Notes: generated from the sequence alone by a model not told the origin. A stretch of 64,000 bases of DNA from an uncultured Granulosicoccaceae bacterium (GCA_938006335.1 CALLMF010000035.1:1-64000), one strand, 5' to 3'; numbered from the stretch's first letter, positions 43,836-54,629 are shown. A program made the numbers and translations.

Positions 43836-46034
43836 TCAGTCGTCTGCCGGTCCGAGTATCAGCGCGGACAACGGCGGTAGCAACAGATTGAGCGAGCTCG
43901 CGCGACCGTGAGCACCGATATCGCCCGCCAGCAAACGTTCCTCACTGTTGCGCTGACCGCTGCCTCCGAAGCGCTGCTCATCAGTGTTGATCAACTCTCG
44001 GTAACGCCCGGGTGTATCGACACCGATGCGATAGTCGCTTCGGATGACCGGTGTGAGGTTCAGGACGACCACCGTTGGAGACTCGCCTTCCGCTCGCCGG
44101 TACCAGCTGATCACACTATGGTCCGCGTCCGCGCAGTCGATCCACTCGAAACCCGAATGGTCGCAATCGTTGACATGCAACGAACGTCGGCTTTTATAGA
44201 GGGTGTTGAGTTCGTCGACCAGCGTGAGAACCCCCTGGTGCGCGGGATATTCGAGCAAGTGCCAGTCGAGGGAGTGATCGTGCTGCCACTCCTGCCACTG
44301 GGCAAACTCGCCTCCCATGAAATTGAGCTTCTTGCCGGGGTAGGCCCACATCATTCCGTAGAGGGTTCGCAGATTGGCAAAGCGCTGCCAATCGTCGCCG
44401 GGCATTTTCTGGATCATCGAACCCTTGCCATGCACCACTTCATCATGGCTCAACGGCAGTACGAAGTTCTCGCTGAACGCGTAGAGCATGCCGAAGGTCA
44501 GGCTGTCCTGGTGATATCGACGAAACGCCGGATCCTTCTTCATGTACTCGAGCGTGTCGTGCATCCAGCCCATGTTCCACTTGAAAGTGAATCCGAGACC
44601 ACCGTCGTAGGTAGGTCGGCTGACCTGCGGGAAAGAGGTTGATTCCTCGGCAAAGGTCAAGCCGCCCTCAACGTGGACCAGCTCGTTCATGCGTTTGAGA
44701 AACTCGATTGCCTCGAGGTTTTCACGCCCACCATGTTCGTTGGGGATCCATTCGCCGTCCTCTCGCGAGTAGTCGAGATACAACATGGAGGCCACCGCAT
44801 CGACGCGCAGTCCGTCGAGGTGGAACTCACGGATCCAGTAGACCGCGTTGGACAACAGATAGTTGGCGACCTCACGGCGACCGTAGTTGAAGATCAGCGT
44901 GTTCCAGTCCTGGTGGAATCCCTGGCGAGGATCCGCGTGTTCATACAGATGCGTGCCGTCGAAATTCGCAAGGCCATGATCGTCGCTCGGGAAGTGTGCC
45001 GGCACCCAATCCATGATCACGCCCATCCCGGCACGATGGCAGCGGTCGACGAAGTGGCGAAAGTCATCCGGGCTGCCGAAGCGTGAGGTCGGCGCGTACA
45101 TGCCCACCGGTTGATATCCCCACGATCCATCGAACGGGTGTTCGGTCACGGGCATCAACTCGATATGCGTGAACCCGCGCTGCTGCGCATACGGCAACAA
45201 TTCATCAGCGAGCTCAATCCACGACAGCACCTGAGTTCCACCCTTGCGCTTCCACGAACCGGGATGGACTTCGTAGATCGAGATGGGTTTTTCGCGCGGA
45301 ACACCCTCACGACTGTGCTCCATCCAGTCCTCGTCCTGCCACAGGAACTGGCTCTCGAAAACAATCGACGCATTGCCGGGCGCCTGCTCGAAGTAGGTCG
45401 CATACGGGTCATTTTTCAGCGGCAGTACATTGCCTTCGGGCCCGACGATCTCGTACTTGTACAAGGTGCCGTTGCCAAGCTCAGGCAGGAAGATGTCCCA
45501 GATGCCGCTGGCGGGGTGCCTGCGCATGACGTGACATCGGCCATCCCAATCGTTGAACGGTCCAACCACACTGACACGCTGCGCATTGGGTGCCCAGATC
45601 GCGAAGCTCGTACCGGCGACACCGTTGAGCGCAAGAACCCGTGAGCCGAGCAGACGATACAGTTGCTGGTGCGTGCCTTCGCCAAACAGATGCCGATCGA
45701 GCTCTCCGACCGAACTCGACAGACTGTAGGGATCAATGTGCTGACTGCGCGCTCGATGGCTGTCATGCCACTCGATGTCGAGCTTGTACCTGCCGGCGGC
45801 CGGGTCGACGTGAGCGGCAAACACGCCCTTGTCGCCGACGCGCTCGAGCTCCACGCGGCGACCATCTTCGGTGACCACGCAAACCGCTTTTGCCTTCGGC
45901 TGGAAGGTGCGAACCACCGACGCATCGCCATCAGCATGCTGCCCGAGTACCGCGAATGGCTCGGTGCAACGGCCGGCTCCGATATCGTCGCAGACCGCCG
46001 GTTCAATCAGCTCTAGAGTGGGCATTGGATTCAC
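43836..46034 (-). CDS. glgB: 1,4-alpha-glucan branching enzyme
   Basis: A 732-residue GH13 enzyme making alpha-1,6 branches in glycogen. It has an N-terminal CBM48-type module, the block [11 protein letters not shown], the nucleophile in [19 protein letters not shown], the acid/base Glu in [15 protein letters not shown] and the stabilising Asp in [14 protein letters not shown]. The extra N1 beta-module gives it E. coli-like length (728). It is the third gene of glgC-glgA-glgB, 57 bases after glgA. ATG at 46025 is an alternative start. Confidence 0.97.
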   Translation of the reverse strand: MNPMPTLELIEPAVCDDIGAGRCTEPFAVLGQHADGDASVVRTFQPKAKAVCVVTEDGRRVELERVGDKGVFAAHVDPAAGRYKLDIEWHDSHRARSQHIDPYSLSSSVGELDRHLFGEGTHQQLYRLLGSRVLALNGVAGTSFAIWAPNAQRVSVVGPFNDWDGRCHVMRRHPASGIWDIFLPELGNGTLYKYEIVGPEGNVLPLKNDPYATYFEQAPGNASIVFESQFLWQDEDWMEHSREGVPREKPISIYEVHPGSWKRKGGTQVLSWIELADELLPYAQQRGFTHIELMPVTEHPFDGSWGYQPVGMYAPTSRFGSPDDFRHFVDRCHRAGMGVIMDWVPAHFPSDDHGLANFDGTHLYEHADPRQGFHQDWNTLIFNYGRREVANYLLSNAVYWIREFHLDGLRVDAVASMLYLDYSREDGEWIPNEHGGRENLEAIEFLKRMNELVHVEGGLTFAEESTSFPQVSRPTYDGGLGFTFKWNMGWMHDTLEYMKKDPAFRRYHQDSLTFGMLYAFSENFVLPLSHDEVVHGKGSMIQKMPGDDWQRFANLRTLYGMMWAYPGKKLNFMGGEFAQWQEWQHDHSLDWHLLEYPAHQGVLTLVDELNTLYKSRRSLHVNDCDHSGFEWIDCADADHSVISWYRRAEGESPTVVVLNLTPVIRSDYRIGVDTPGRYRELINTDEQRFGGSGQRNSEERLLAGDIGAHGRASSLNLLLPPLSALILGPADD

Positions 46035-46091
46035 GAGATCACCGAGGTGTGGGACACAGAGTCGAAAATGTTGATCGAACGGACTGACAGA

Positions 46092-47729
46092 TTAAAGCGA
46101 GTCATATAACTCTTGCCGGTAGCGGGTTGCGGCGGTGCTCCAATCAAAACGTCTGGAGGCTGCTGTGTTACAGATGGTCTGCCAGCGCTTGGCGTCGCTG
46201 TGCTTCATCTTGAGCGCGGCATCCAGCTGATGCAACATCGCCTGAGCTTGAGATTCCAGCGACGTGCCGGAAAAATGAAACCCGTCGGTCCCGTCCTGCA
46301 CGGTGTCGACAAGACCCCCGACCGCATGAACCAGGCAGGGTTGCCCGTGCGTCATGGCCATCATCTGACTGATTCCGCAGGGCTCAAAGGAGCTGGGCAT
46401 CAGAAACAGATCGCCGGAAGAATAAGCGATGGCGGCAAGTTCGGCTGAATAGCGGTTGATGAACAGAAGGTTAGGGCAGCGCGACGCGACCTGACGACAG
46501 ACGGTTTCCAGGGCCTTGTCTCCCGTGCCGACCAGGATCAGCACCGCGTCCTCATGTTGCCGGAGCAGCTTTTCCAGAGCGGTGCACGCTGGCTCGACAT
46601 CCGCCGCAAGGATCGACGCCTTCTGTTGAACGAGGCGGCCCACGCTGGTCAACACATGTCTTGGACGCGCTTCCTGACTCCACTTCAGGGCGCGCTGGTG
46701 GGCAAGCCAATCAACCGAGCGGACCTGCTCCGAGGCACCGATAGCGCGCTCCAGCGTGCTGGCAACGGTAGTCATCCATTGTTGCCAGAAGGCATCACGA
46801 TGTGATCGGGACGCGGTATCGCGTGCCCGCAGATCCTTGTCGGATGATTCCGTGTATTCGACCCCATTGAGAATTCCGAGCAATCGCCCTTCGTCAGCGA
46901 TGCGAGCGAGGTCTTGCTCGAGACCTTCACCGCCGTGAAAGCCACGGTTCGGATCATTTGACTGGACGACTTCCCGTGCATAGGTCGGGGACACGGTGTG
47001 CACACGATGGGCGAGACGGATACCGGCGGCCATCGGGTTCACACAATCGGTCCAACGTGGATCCGCGAGGATGGCAGGACGATTCGGCAACCAGGGGAAC
47101 CACGACGAAAACGACGAGACATGGCCATCGAAGGGCCGGACGCCCTGCAGCGCCAGGTTATGAATGCTGTACACCCGGCGACGATCGAAGAACGCCCGGT
47201 AGCGAGGATCCATCGCGACAAGCACACTGACAAAGGCGGCATGCCAATCGTGCAGATGGAAGACGTCAAAGGTGCCGAAGTGCCCAGCGGATGCAGCCTC
47301 CAGCACCGCTGCGCCGAACAGGGCGTACTTGGTGGCATCGGTCGCAAACGGTGCATCGGCAGGATCATCGCAGTACACACGCCCGACACCACACGGCGAG
47401 AAGTGCTCACTGTGCAGAATGTAGGTCTGGGGCGCACCGGGAGACGCACCGTACACGCCACTCAAACGGTAGGCGTCGACCAGCATCTGGCCGTGCCCGA
47501 AGCGCACCGGTAGGGATGCGACATGGGTGGCCTGCGCCGCTTTGTGCAGCACACCGTAGCTCGGTAGCACCACCGTGACATCGACGCCGCTATCAGCGAT
47601 AGCGGGCGGGAGGTCGCGCATCACATCCCCGATGCCACCAACCTTGGCTCCAGGCAGAGCGTCGCTTTCAGCAGCAACGAAGAGGACGTGCAGGCGCCTG
47701 GAATGTCCTCGGTCTTCGGCAGAGCTCAT
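46092..47729 (-). CDS. glgA: Glycogen synthase (GT5)
   Basis: A 545-residue GT5 enzyme that elongates alpha-1,4-glucan from ADP-glucose. It has the donor-binding AKVGGIGDVMRDLPPAI, HLHDWHAAF, YSIHNLALQG and the C-terminal SSFEPCGISQMMAMTHGQPC block with the catalytic Glu. It is about 65 residues longer than E. coli GlgA, with extra sequence in loops, and is fairly divergent. Its ATG overlaps the glgC stop by one base (TAATG arrangement). Context with glgC and glgB makes the assignment firm. Confidence 0.93.
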   Translation of the reverse strand: MSSAEDRGHSRRLHVLFVAAESDALPGAKVGGIGDVMRDLPPAIADSGVDVTVVLPSYGVLHKAAQATHVASLPVRFGHGQMLVDAYRLSGVYGASPGAPQTYILHSEHFSPCGVGRVYCDDPADAPFATDATKYALFGAAVLEAASAGHFGTFDVFHLHDWHAAFVSVLVAMDPRYRAFFDRRRVYSIHNLALQGVRPFDGHVSSFSSWFPWLPNRPAILADPRWTDCVNPMAAGIRLAHRVHTVSPTYAREVVQSNDPNRGFHGGEGLEQDLARIADEGRLLGILNGVEYTESSDKDLRARDTASRSHRDAFWQQWMTTVASTLERAIGASEQVRSVDWLAHQRALKWSQEARPRHVLTSVGRLVQQKASILAADVEPACTALEKLLRQHEDAVLILVGTGDKALETVCRQVASRCPNLLFINRYSAELAAIAYSSGDLFLMPSSFEPCGISQMMAMTHGQPCLVHAVGGLVDTVQDGTDGFHFSGTSLESQAQAMLHQLDAALKMKHSDAKRWQTICNTAASRRFDWSTAATRYRQELYDSL

Positions 47730-49018
47730 TAACGCACGCGATGTATCTTTTGATTGAAGTGATCCGGAGTGACCAGGGTGACGCCCTTGGGAGAGACGTA
47801 AAAACCCCGAGCTTCATCAGCCGCGCGATCGATACCGATTTCGGTGCCGTCCTCGATGACGGTGCCGGAGTCGATGACCGCCTTGCGGATCTTGACGTTA
47901 CGGCCGATTTTCACGTTGGGGAGGATCACAGACTTGAACACTTCCGAGAAGGAACGCACATGCACATTGGAAAACAACAGCGATTGGCTGATTTCTGCGC
48001 CCGACACGATGCAGCCCCCGGAGATCAGGCAGTTCAATGCCATACCCCGGCGATTTTCCTCATCGTGGACGAACTTGGCTGATGCGAGTTGCTCCTGGTG
48101 CGTGTACACGGGCCAGGTCCGATCCCAGAGATCGAGTTCCGGCGAGAAGTCCACAAGCTCCAGATTGGCTTCCCAGTACGCATCGACCGTGCCGACATCG
48201 CGCCAGTAGGCAGTACCACTGGGTTGATCATCCCCCAGCCGGAAGGCAAACACCTGATTCTTGCCGACCATGCGCGGCAAGATGTTCTTGCCGAAGTCAT
48301 ATTCACTCTCCGTGTCATCCGCGTCCTTGATGAGTTGCTCGTAGAGCACCTCGCGGTTGAACACATAATTGCCCATTGAGGCGAGCACACGGCCGGGCTT
48401 GCCGGGGATTTCAGCGGGTTCCGCCGGTTTTTCCTGGAATTCCAGAACGCGGCCTTCCTCATCGATCTTCAGTACGCCAAACGAGTTGGCTGCCTCCTCG
48501 GCGTCCACCTCGATGCAGCAGACCGTCAAATCCGCGCCTTTTCGATCGTGTTGGAGCATCAGCGGGCCGTAGTCCATCTTGTAGACATGGTCCCCGCCGA
48601 GGATCATCACGAATTCCGGCTCGTGGGTTCGGATGATGTCCAGATTCTGGTAGACGGCGTCAGCCGTGCCCTTGTACCAGCTGTCGTTGCCCATCCTCAT
48701 CGAGGCCGGCAATACCTCCACGAACTCGTTGAACTCGGTCTTGAATCCCGACCAGCCGCGCACCAGATGGCGCACCAGGGAATGAGACTTGTACTGCGTT
48801 GCCACACCGATCCGGCGTATATTCGAGTTGATGCAGTTTGACAACGCAAAATCAATGATTCGGAACTTGCCGCCGAACGGCACTGCGGGTTTCGCGCGCC
48901 AACTGGTCAGATCGTGCAAGCGACTGCCTTGGCCCCCGGCCAATATGAGTGCGAGGGTCTGGCTGGTGAGTTGCCTTATTTGGCGAGATTCGTCACGGCT
49001 CATGAGAATGATTGTCAA
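47729..49018 (-). CDS. glgC: Glucose-1-phosphate adenylyltransferase
   Basis: A 429-residue ADP-glucose pyrophosphorylase, the committed step of bacterial glycogen synthesis. It has the nucleotide-binding LILAGGQGSRLHDLT with WRAKPAVPFGGKFRIIDF, GTADAVYQNLD, MILGGDHVYKMDYG and a C-terminal left-handed beta-helix (IGRNVKIRKAVIDSGTVIEDG). The effector-binding residues of the N terminus look conserved, so fructose bisphosphate activation and AMP inhibition are likely by family. It heads the glgCAB operon, divergent from glgPX. Confidence 0.97.
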   Translation of the reverse strand: MTIILMSRDESRQIRQLTSQTLALILAGGQGSRLHDLTSWRAKPAVPFGGKFRIIDFALSNCINSNIRRIGVATQYKSHSLVRHLVRGWSGFKTEFNEFVEVLPASMRMGNDSWYKGTADAVYQNLDIIRTHEPEFVMILGGDHVYKMDYGPLMLQHDRKGADLTVCCIEVDAEEAANSFGVLKIDEEGRVLEFQEKPAEPAEIPGKPGRVLASMGNYVFNREVLYEQLIKDADDTESEYDFGKNILPRMVGKNQVFAFRLGDDQPSGTAYWRDVGTVDAYWEANLELVDFSPELDLWDRTWPVYTHQEQLASAKFVHDEENRRGMALNCLISGGCIVSGAEISQSLLFSNVHVRSFSEVFKSVILPNVKIGRNVKIRKAVIDSGTVIEDGTEIGIDRAADEARGFYVSPKGVTLVTPDHFNQKIHRVR

Positions 49019-49152
49019 TTATCGTTACGCAAGCCTAGCGCAAGTCGGCCTGTCAGCACGGCTATTGCAGGGATACTCTTTCTCGGCACCCGAAATTTCC
49101 AAGCCGATCACGCTTTGAGTGCCCCCCCGGTCGGTCAGCTATAACACTTCCA
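49019..49152. promoter_or_regulatory. Divergent glgC / glgP promoter region
   Basis: These 134 bases separate the synthesis and breakdown operons. TATAAC at 49140-49145 with TTGAGT about 19 bases upstream is a plausible promoter for glgP, and it would put the transcript start at or very near the glgP ATG. No Shine-Dalgarno sequence precedes that ATG. The leftward glgC promoter is not clear to me. Confidence 0.4.
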
Positions 49153-51753
49153 ATGATCTCTTCAAACGATTCGAGCCACACTGGTGGCTCAAGCGAGCGC
49201 CCACGCGCGAGTGCACTGCTACGCGATCAGGCCGCCGGCTGGAAGGCCCATAGTCAGCCACCGTCCCGGTCTCCGGACGAGCTGGCGCGATCGATCGTCA
49301 GCCATTTTTCGGGCACGTTGGGTCGTGATCTTGACGTGGGCGACTCCCAGGCCCTCTACAGTGCCGTTGCGCTTGCCGTCCGCGACCGGCTGATGCAGGA
49401 CTGGCGAGCGACCCGACACGCGACGGTCGATGGGGCAACCCGCCGCACCTGCTACCTCTCGCTGGAGTTCCTCATGGGGCGTGCTCTGGGGAATGCGGTA
49501 CTCAATCTCGGCCTCGGGCCTGCCGTCGACAGCGCACTGCAGTCGCTCGGCCTGTCGTTTAGCGATATCGAGGCCCTGGAGCCTGACGCGGGGCTGGGCA
49601 ACGGCGGCCTCGGCCGGCTGGCGGCCTGCTTTCTGGATAGTTGTGCAGCGCTGGCCTTGCCGGTGACCGGCTACGGCCTGCGCTACCGCTACGGCATGTT
49701 TCGACAGGAAATCGACGGCGGCCATCAGATCGAACATCCCGATGACTGGCTGGCCGGAGGCCATCCCTGGGAAGTCGCCCGTCCGGAACTGTCTCGGGTG
49801 ATTCGCTTTGGCGGCCATGTGCAAGCACTCAAGGGCGACACGCGTGAGCGAAGGCGCTGGATCGATACCTACGACATCATCGCGATGCCGTACGACGTAC
49901 CGGTGCCCGGGGCGGAGAACGGCGTGGTCAATACCTTGCGCTTGTGGTCTGCACACGCCACCGATTCGTTTGACCTGGAGGAATTCAACGCAGGCGGCTA
50001 CGCCGAAGCCGTCGCAGCGAAAACCCTGGCTGAAAACATCACCATGGTGCTGTACCCCAACGATGCGAGCGAGAACGGCAAGATTCTGCGGCTGCGTCAG
50101 CAGTACTTTCTGGTCTCTGCCAGCTTGCAGGACGCCATCGCCACGTGGCTCGAGAAGAACGAGGGCTTCGCTGGGTTCGCTGACGCGCACTGCTTCCAGC
50201 TCAATGACACACACCCCAGTCTCGCCGTCGCCGAGCTGATGCGCCTGCTCGTTGACGAACACGACCTTGAGTGGGACGCCGCCTGGGCCATGACCCGTCG
50301 CACCATGGCGTACACCAACCACACACTGCTGCCCGAGGCGCTGGAGCGTTGGTCGTTGCCGATGATCGAAGCCTTGTTGCCACGGCCGGTCGAGATCTGT
50401 CACGAAATCAACCGCCGGTTCCTTGCCGAGGTGGATGCCCGCTGGCCGGGTGATGAGGAGCGCCAGCGCTCGATGAGCATCATTGACGACGGCGGTGGCC
50501 ACCATGAGCCGATGATGCGCATGGCACACCTCGCGATTGTCGGCAGCTTTTCGGTCAATGGGGTCGCGGCGCTGCACTCCGAGCTGCTGCGCACCGGGCT
50601 ATTCCAGCAGTTTGCCGAGTTGTGGCCCGAGCGTTTCAACAACAAGACGAACGGCGTCACTCAGCGACGCTGGATGAAACACTGCAATCCGGAACTGACC
50701 GCCTTGCTCGACAAGACCGTGGGCTCGCACTGGGTGGCCGACATGTCTGCGCTCGAAGCGCTTGCACCACTCGCGGACGATCCTGACTTTCAAGCCCAGT
50801 GGCAGGACGTCAAGCGCAAGAACCGGCAGGTTCTCGCTGATCTGGTGCTCGACCGCACTGGCGTACGGCTGTCCGACGACATGCTCATGGATGTGCAGGT
50901 CAAGCGGATTCACGAGTACAAGCGCCAATTGCTCTGTGTGCTGCATGTCGTGCACAGCTGGCTGGAGCAGGGTGGTGGGGGCTATCACAAGGCCTCGGCG
51001 ACCCGACCAGCGCGTTGCGTGATCATCGCAGGCAAGGCGGCGCCCGGCTATCGCATGGCCAAGGCGATCATCCGACTCGCCAACGCCGTTGCGGACGTCG
51101 TCAACGCAGACACGCGGACCAACGACAGATTGAAGTTCGTGTTTCTGCCCGACTACAACGTATCCGCCATGGAGCGTATCTGTCCGGGCACAGACCTGTC
51201 AGAGCAGATCTCGACTGCAGGCAAGGAAGCGTCCGGCACCGGAAACATGAAGTTCATGATGAACGGCGCGCTGACCATCGGCACGCTCGACGGTGCCAAC
51301 GTCGAAATTCTGGAGGCCGTAGGCGAAGACAATTTCTTCCGCTTCGGTCTTGATGTGGACGGTGTGGAGGCGGCGCGAGCGGCGTACGATCCTGCGGCCG
51401 TGGTCGCCGGGGACACCCGCCTTGGACGTATTCTCGATGCGTTTGACCAGGGCGCATTCGACCCGGTTGACGATCCGCAAGGTGTCGAAGCCATCCGTGA
51501 GGCCATCGCGGCCATTCGAAATCCCGGGGATCCGTGGATGACACTTGCAGATCTGCCGTCCTACCTCGATACGCAGCATGCGGTTGACGAGACATGGAAC
51601 GATCCAGCCAAGTGGACCCGTCAGAGCATCATCAATACGGCATTCAGTGGCCGGTTTTCCACCGACCGCACGATGCACGACTACAACCGGGACATCTGGC
51701 GTCTTGAGCCCATCGATGTCATGCACGACGCACAGGTCCTCAAGCTCGGGTAA
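49153..51753 (+). CDS. glgP: Glycogen phosphorylase
   Basis: An 866-residue GT35 enzyme releasing glucose 1-phosphate from glycogen. It shows TCYLSLEFLMGRALGNAV, the LGNGGLGRLAACF block, CFQLNDTHPSLAVAE, FNNKTNGVTQRRW and the PLP lysine site ASGTGNMKFMMNGALTIGT. The first 35 or so residues are a variable leader. It is followed by glgX with a one-base stop/start overlap (TAATG), so the two are coupled. Confidence 0.97.
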   Translation: MISSNDSSHTGGSSERPRASALLRDQAAGWKAHSQPPSRSPDELARSIVSHFSGTLGRDLDVGDSQALYSAVALAVRDRLMQDWRATRHATVDGATRRTCYLSLEFLMGRALGNAVLNLGLGPAVDSALQSLGLSFSDIEALEPDAGLGNGGLGRLAACFLDSCAALALPVTGYGLRYRYGMFRQEIDGGHQIEHPDDWLAGGHPWEVARPELSRVIRFGGHVQALKGDTRERRRWIDTYDIIAMPYDVPVPGAENGVVNTLRLWSAHATDSFDLEEFNAGGYAEAVAAKTLAENITMVLYPNDASENGKILRLRQQYFLVSASLQDAIATWLEKNEGFAGFADAHCFQLNDTHPSLAVAELMRLLVDEHDLEWDAAWAMTRRTMAYTNHTLLPEALERWSLPMIEALLPRPVEICHEINRRFLAEVDARWPGDEERQRSMSIIDDGGGHHEPMMRMAHLAIVGSFSVNGVAALHSELLRTGLFQQFAELWPERFNNKTNGVTQRRWMKHCNPELTALLDKTVGSHWVADMSALEALAPLADDPDFQAQWQDVKRKNRQVLADLVLDRTGVRLSDDMLMDVQVKRIHEYKRQLLCVLHVVHSWLEQGGGGYHKASATRPARCVIIAGKAAPGYRMAKAIIRLANAVADVVNADTRTNDRLKFVFLPDYNVSAMERICPGTDLSEQISTAGKEASGTGNMKFMMNGALTIGTLDGANVEILEAVGEDNFFRFGLDVDGVEAARAAYDPAAVVAGDTRLGRILDAFDQGAFDPVDDPQGVEAIREAIAAIRNPGDPWMTLADLPSYLDTQHAVDETWNDPAKWTRQSIINTAFSGRFSTDRTMHDYNRDIWRLEPIDVMHDAQVLKLG

Positions 51754-53864
51754 TGGCACTGCTACAGCAGGGCCTGGTCGCTCCGCTGGGAGCGACGCCC
51801 CTTAACGGGGGAGTCAACTTTGCGCTGTTCAGTGAACATGCGGCCGCCGTCGAGTTGTGTCTGTTCGATGAAAACGGCAAGGAGAGGGCCCGCTTGTCCA
51901 TGCCGGGGCGCACGGGCGATATCTTTCACGGCTTCCTGCCCGATGCGCGGCCCGGGCTTCTGTACGGATACCGCGTTCATGGAGCCTGGCAACCGCTGGC
52001 TGGTGATCGCTTCAATGCCAACAAGCTGCTGATAGACCCTTACGCGCGCGAGCTCAACGGACGCATCATCTGGAACGACGCTCTGTACGGCTACGAACGC
52101 GGACACGCAGACGCAGACCTGTCCTTCGACACACGCGACAGCGCGCCCTTCATCCCGAAGTGTGTGGTCAGGGAGCCGCAATCCTCGCGCACTCGGACTG
52201 AGCGGCCGCGAGTTCCACCGGCAGAGCGCATCATCTACGAAGGGCACGTCAAGGGGCTGACCCGTCGCATGAAGGGCATGCCATCGAAACGCCAGGGCAG
52301 CTACGCCGCACTGGGTTCGAAGCAGCTCGTCAACCACCTCAAGGATCTCGGGGTCACGACGCTTGAGCTACTGCCCATCCACGGATTCGTCGATGACGAG
52401 TTTCTGGTCGAAAAAGGACTGGTCAACTACTGGGGCTATCAGACACTGACGTTCATGGCGCCTGAAGGACGCTATGCCATGGGTGGCGACGCAGTTCGTG
52501 AACTGTCCGAGGCCATCAAGACCCTTCACCGCCAGGGTATCGAGGTGTTCCTGGATGTGGTCTACAACCACACCTGCGAAGGTAACGAGTTGGGGCCACA
52601 CTTGAGTTTTCGGGGTATCGACAATCGCAGTTACTACCGACTTGGCCCTGAGCAACGCTACTACATCAACGACACCGGTACGGGCAATACACTCGCGGTC
52701 GAGCACCCTAGGGTCTTGCAACTGATCACGGACAGCTTGCGTTTCTGGTATGGCGAAATGCAGGTTGACGGCTTTCGATTTGATCTCGCGACCATTCTGG
52801 GTCGTGAGGAGCATGGCTTCGACCGCGGAGCGGGCTTTTTCGATGCCCTGCATCAGGACCCGGCACTGGCCGAGGCACAATTGATTGCAGAGCCCTGGGA
52901 TATAGGCCCGGGTGGCTATCAGCTCGGGCAATACCCCACACGCTGGGCCGAGTGGAACGACAAGTTTCGAGATACTGCGCGTCGTTTCTGGATACGTCAT
53001 GACCTGGAGCTTGCCGGTCTTGCTGATTGCCTGCTCGGCTCAGGCCAGATGTTCGACGATCGCCGGCGTGACCCTCAGGCCAGCATCAATTTTGTCACCG
53101 CGCACGATGGCTCGACGCTCGCGGACCTCGTCAGCTACGACTCACGCCACAACGAAGCAAACGGCGAGGGTAATCGCGACGGTCACGGCCATGAGTACAG
53201 CTGGAACCACGGGGTCGAAGGCAGCACCACCGACGCGGACATCGTAAGTCAGCGAGAGCGTACCCGTCGCAATCTGATGGCCACGCTGATGATCTCTCAA
53301 GGCGTACCGATGATGGTCGCGGGGGACGAGTTTGGACGGAGCCAGCAGGGCAACAACAACGGTTATTGCCAGGACGGCGAACTCACCTGGTTGAACTGGC
53401 AACTGGCCAAAAGCGACGAAAAGCACTTCCTGGCCTTTGTTCAGCGACTGATCAAGGCGCGACAGACGCTCCAGCCCCTGCGACAGACAAGCTGGCTGCA
53501 CGGCAGGCGGGAGTCCAAGCGGTTTGGTCTGCCAGAGACGACGTGGTTGAACGAAAACGGACTCGGCATGACCGACGGCGACTGGCATGGTGCCGATGCC
53601 CGGGCAGTCTGTTTGCAGCTGCTTACCGACACCGGCAGGAAGTCCATCGAGTCCGACTGCGCTGGTGTGCTGATCCTGATCAACGGGCTCAAGCGTGACT
53701 GGTCGCTGGACCTCTCGACGAGCGCGGTAGCGGATGTCGAATGGACCCCGGTGGTAGACACTGCCGTTCGCGACGGCAACCCGGCACAAGGGGCTTCTAC
53801 TTCTCAAAGCGGACGATTGACCGCCGCCGCAGAATCTGTTCTTTTGGCGCGCTGCTACAATTGA
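51753..53864 (+). CDS. glgX: Glycogen debranching enzyme (isoamylase-type)
   Basis: A 703-residue GH13 debranching enzyme that removes the limit branches left by phosphorylase. It has a CBM48 N terminus (GGVNFALFSEHAAAVELCLF), IYEGHVKGLTRRMKG, VFLDVVYNHTCEGNE, the nucleophile in GFRFDLATILGRE, the acid/base Glu in LIAEPWDIGPGGYQLGQ and FVTAHDGSTLADLVSY. It fits E. coli GlgX in length (657) with a modest extension. It ends 25 bases before a membrane protein gene. Confidence 0.96.
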   Translation: MALLQQGLVAPLGATPLNGGVNFALFSEHAAAVELCLFDENGKERARLSMPGRTGDIFHGFLPDARPGLLYGYRVHGAWQPLAGDRFNANKLLIDPYARELNGRIIWNDALYGYERGHADADLSFDTRDSAPFIPKCVVREPQSSRTRTERPRVPPAERIIYEGHVKGLTRRMKGMPSKRQGSYAALGSKQLVNHLKDLGVTTLELLPIHGFVDDEFLVEKGLVNYWGYQTLTFMAPEGRYAMGGDAVRELSEAIKTLHRQGIEVFLDVVYNHTCEGNELGPHLSFRGIDNRSYYRLGPEQRYYINDTGTGNTLAVEHPRVLQLITDSLRFWYGEMQVDGFRFDLATILGREEHGFDRGAGFFDALHQDPALAEAQLIAEPWDIGPGGYQLGQYPTRWAEWNDKFRDTARRFWIRHDLELAGLADCLLGSGQMFDDRRRDPQASINFVTAHDGSTLADLVSYDSRHNEANGEGNRDGHGHEYSWNHGVEGSTTDADIVSQRERTRRNLMATLMISQGVPMMVAGDEFGRSQQGNNNGYCQDGELTWLNWQLAKSDEKHFLAFVQRLIKARQTLQPLRQTSWLHGRRESKRFGLPETTWLNENGLGMTDGDWHGADARAVCLQLLTDTGRKSIESDCAGVLILINGLKRDWSLDLSTSAVADVEWTPVVDTAVRDGNPAQGASTSQSGRLTAAAESVLLARCYN

Positions 53865-53889
53865 TCGCTCACGCTACTGGAATACGGCA

Positions 53890-54624
53890 ATGAGCGCGGT
53901 CCTGCCAGCAACACACCTACTGCGGCGATACCTGTTATTCGCATTGACCGTTGTGTTTTTGCTCACGACAGTCAGGGCGGGTTACGTGTTGTGGCAGTTT
54001 CAGGCCGTGGCGGACGCAGGGGCCCTTGTGTCCGTATTCGTGCAGGGGTTGAGGTTTGACCTCGCACTCGTCGGCATGCTGCTGATCGTGCCGACTGCAT
54101 TGTTCAGCCTTTTGTCGATGCTCAAGGTCACGCGTGGGCTGACCAAATTCCTTACCGCAGCCTGGCTCATGGTGGCGCTCCTTTTTGTCACCGTGGCAGA
54201 GCTGGTGTCCGTCTGGTTCATGGCCTTTCAATCCTCGCGGCCCGGACCCGCCGAATGGGCGGCTCTCGAAGATCCGTTGGGAACCTTGGTGCAGGTACTC
54301 AAGGACCACCCAGCGCCTGCCCTGATTGGCGGCGCGCTGTGTCTGCTCATTCTGATTGCGTTTGCGCGCCGACTCGAGCTCAGTCGCCTGATGACCTTCC
54401 GCGTCGGTGTGATCGGCGCTTTTGCCCTCGCCATCCTCGGAAGTATCGCCTGCTTGTTCGCCATCTGGTCCGGGCCGGTCGTCGGACAAAAACCCCTGTC
54501 GGTCGCTGATGCATCCGTATCGAGTAACCCGACGGTCAACAACATCGCGTTGAATACCGGCTTCAAGCTGTTGTCATCGACTGTCGACGGCGTCGTATCC
54601 CGGGTTGTGCCGGCCTCGGACTGA
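53890..54624 (+). CDS. Membrane-only protein resembling the N-terminal domain of LtaS/OpgB-type synthases
   Basis: A 244-residue protein with about five membrane segments. The segment VFVQGLRFDLALVGMLLIVP and the tail SVADASVSSNPTVNNIALNTGFKLLSS resemble the membrane region and linker of LTA synthase/phosphoglycerol transferase-family proteins, where a sulfatase-fold catalytic domain normally follows. Here the protein stops after the linker and the next gene runs convergently five bases away. It could be a truncated gene or a genuine short membrane protein. It lies just downstream of glgX on the same strand. Function is not assigned. Confidence 0.7.
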   Translation: MSAVLPATHLLRRYLLFALTVVFLLTTVRAGYVLWQFQAVADAGALVSVFVQGLRFDLALVGMLLIVPTALFSLLSMLKVTRGLTKFLTAAWLMVALLFVTVAELVSVWFMAFQSSRPGPAEWAALEDPLGTLVQVLKDHPAPALIGGALCLLILIAFARRLELSRLMTFRVGVIGAFALAILGSIACLFAIWSGPVVGQKPLSVADASVSSNPTVNNIALNTGFKLLSSTVDGVVSRVVPASD

Positions 54625-54629
54625 CGACC

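Noticed and set aside
49219-50577. A 452-residue open frame on the minus strand opposite glgP
   Set aside because: It lies wholly antisense to a strongly conserved glgP, has no recognisable domain and is typical of GC-rich codon shadowing.
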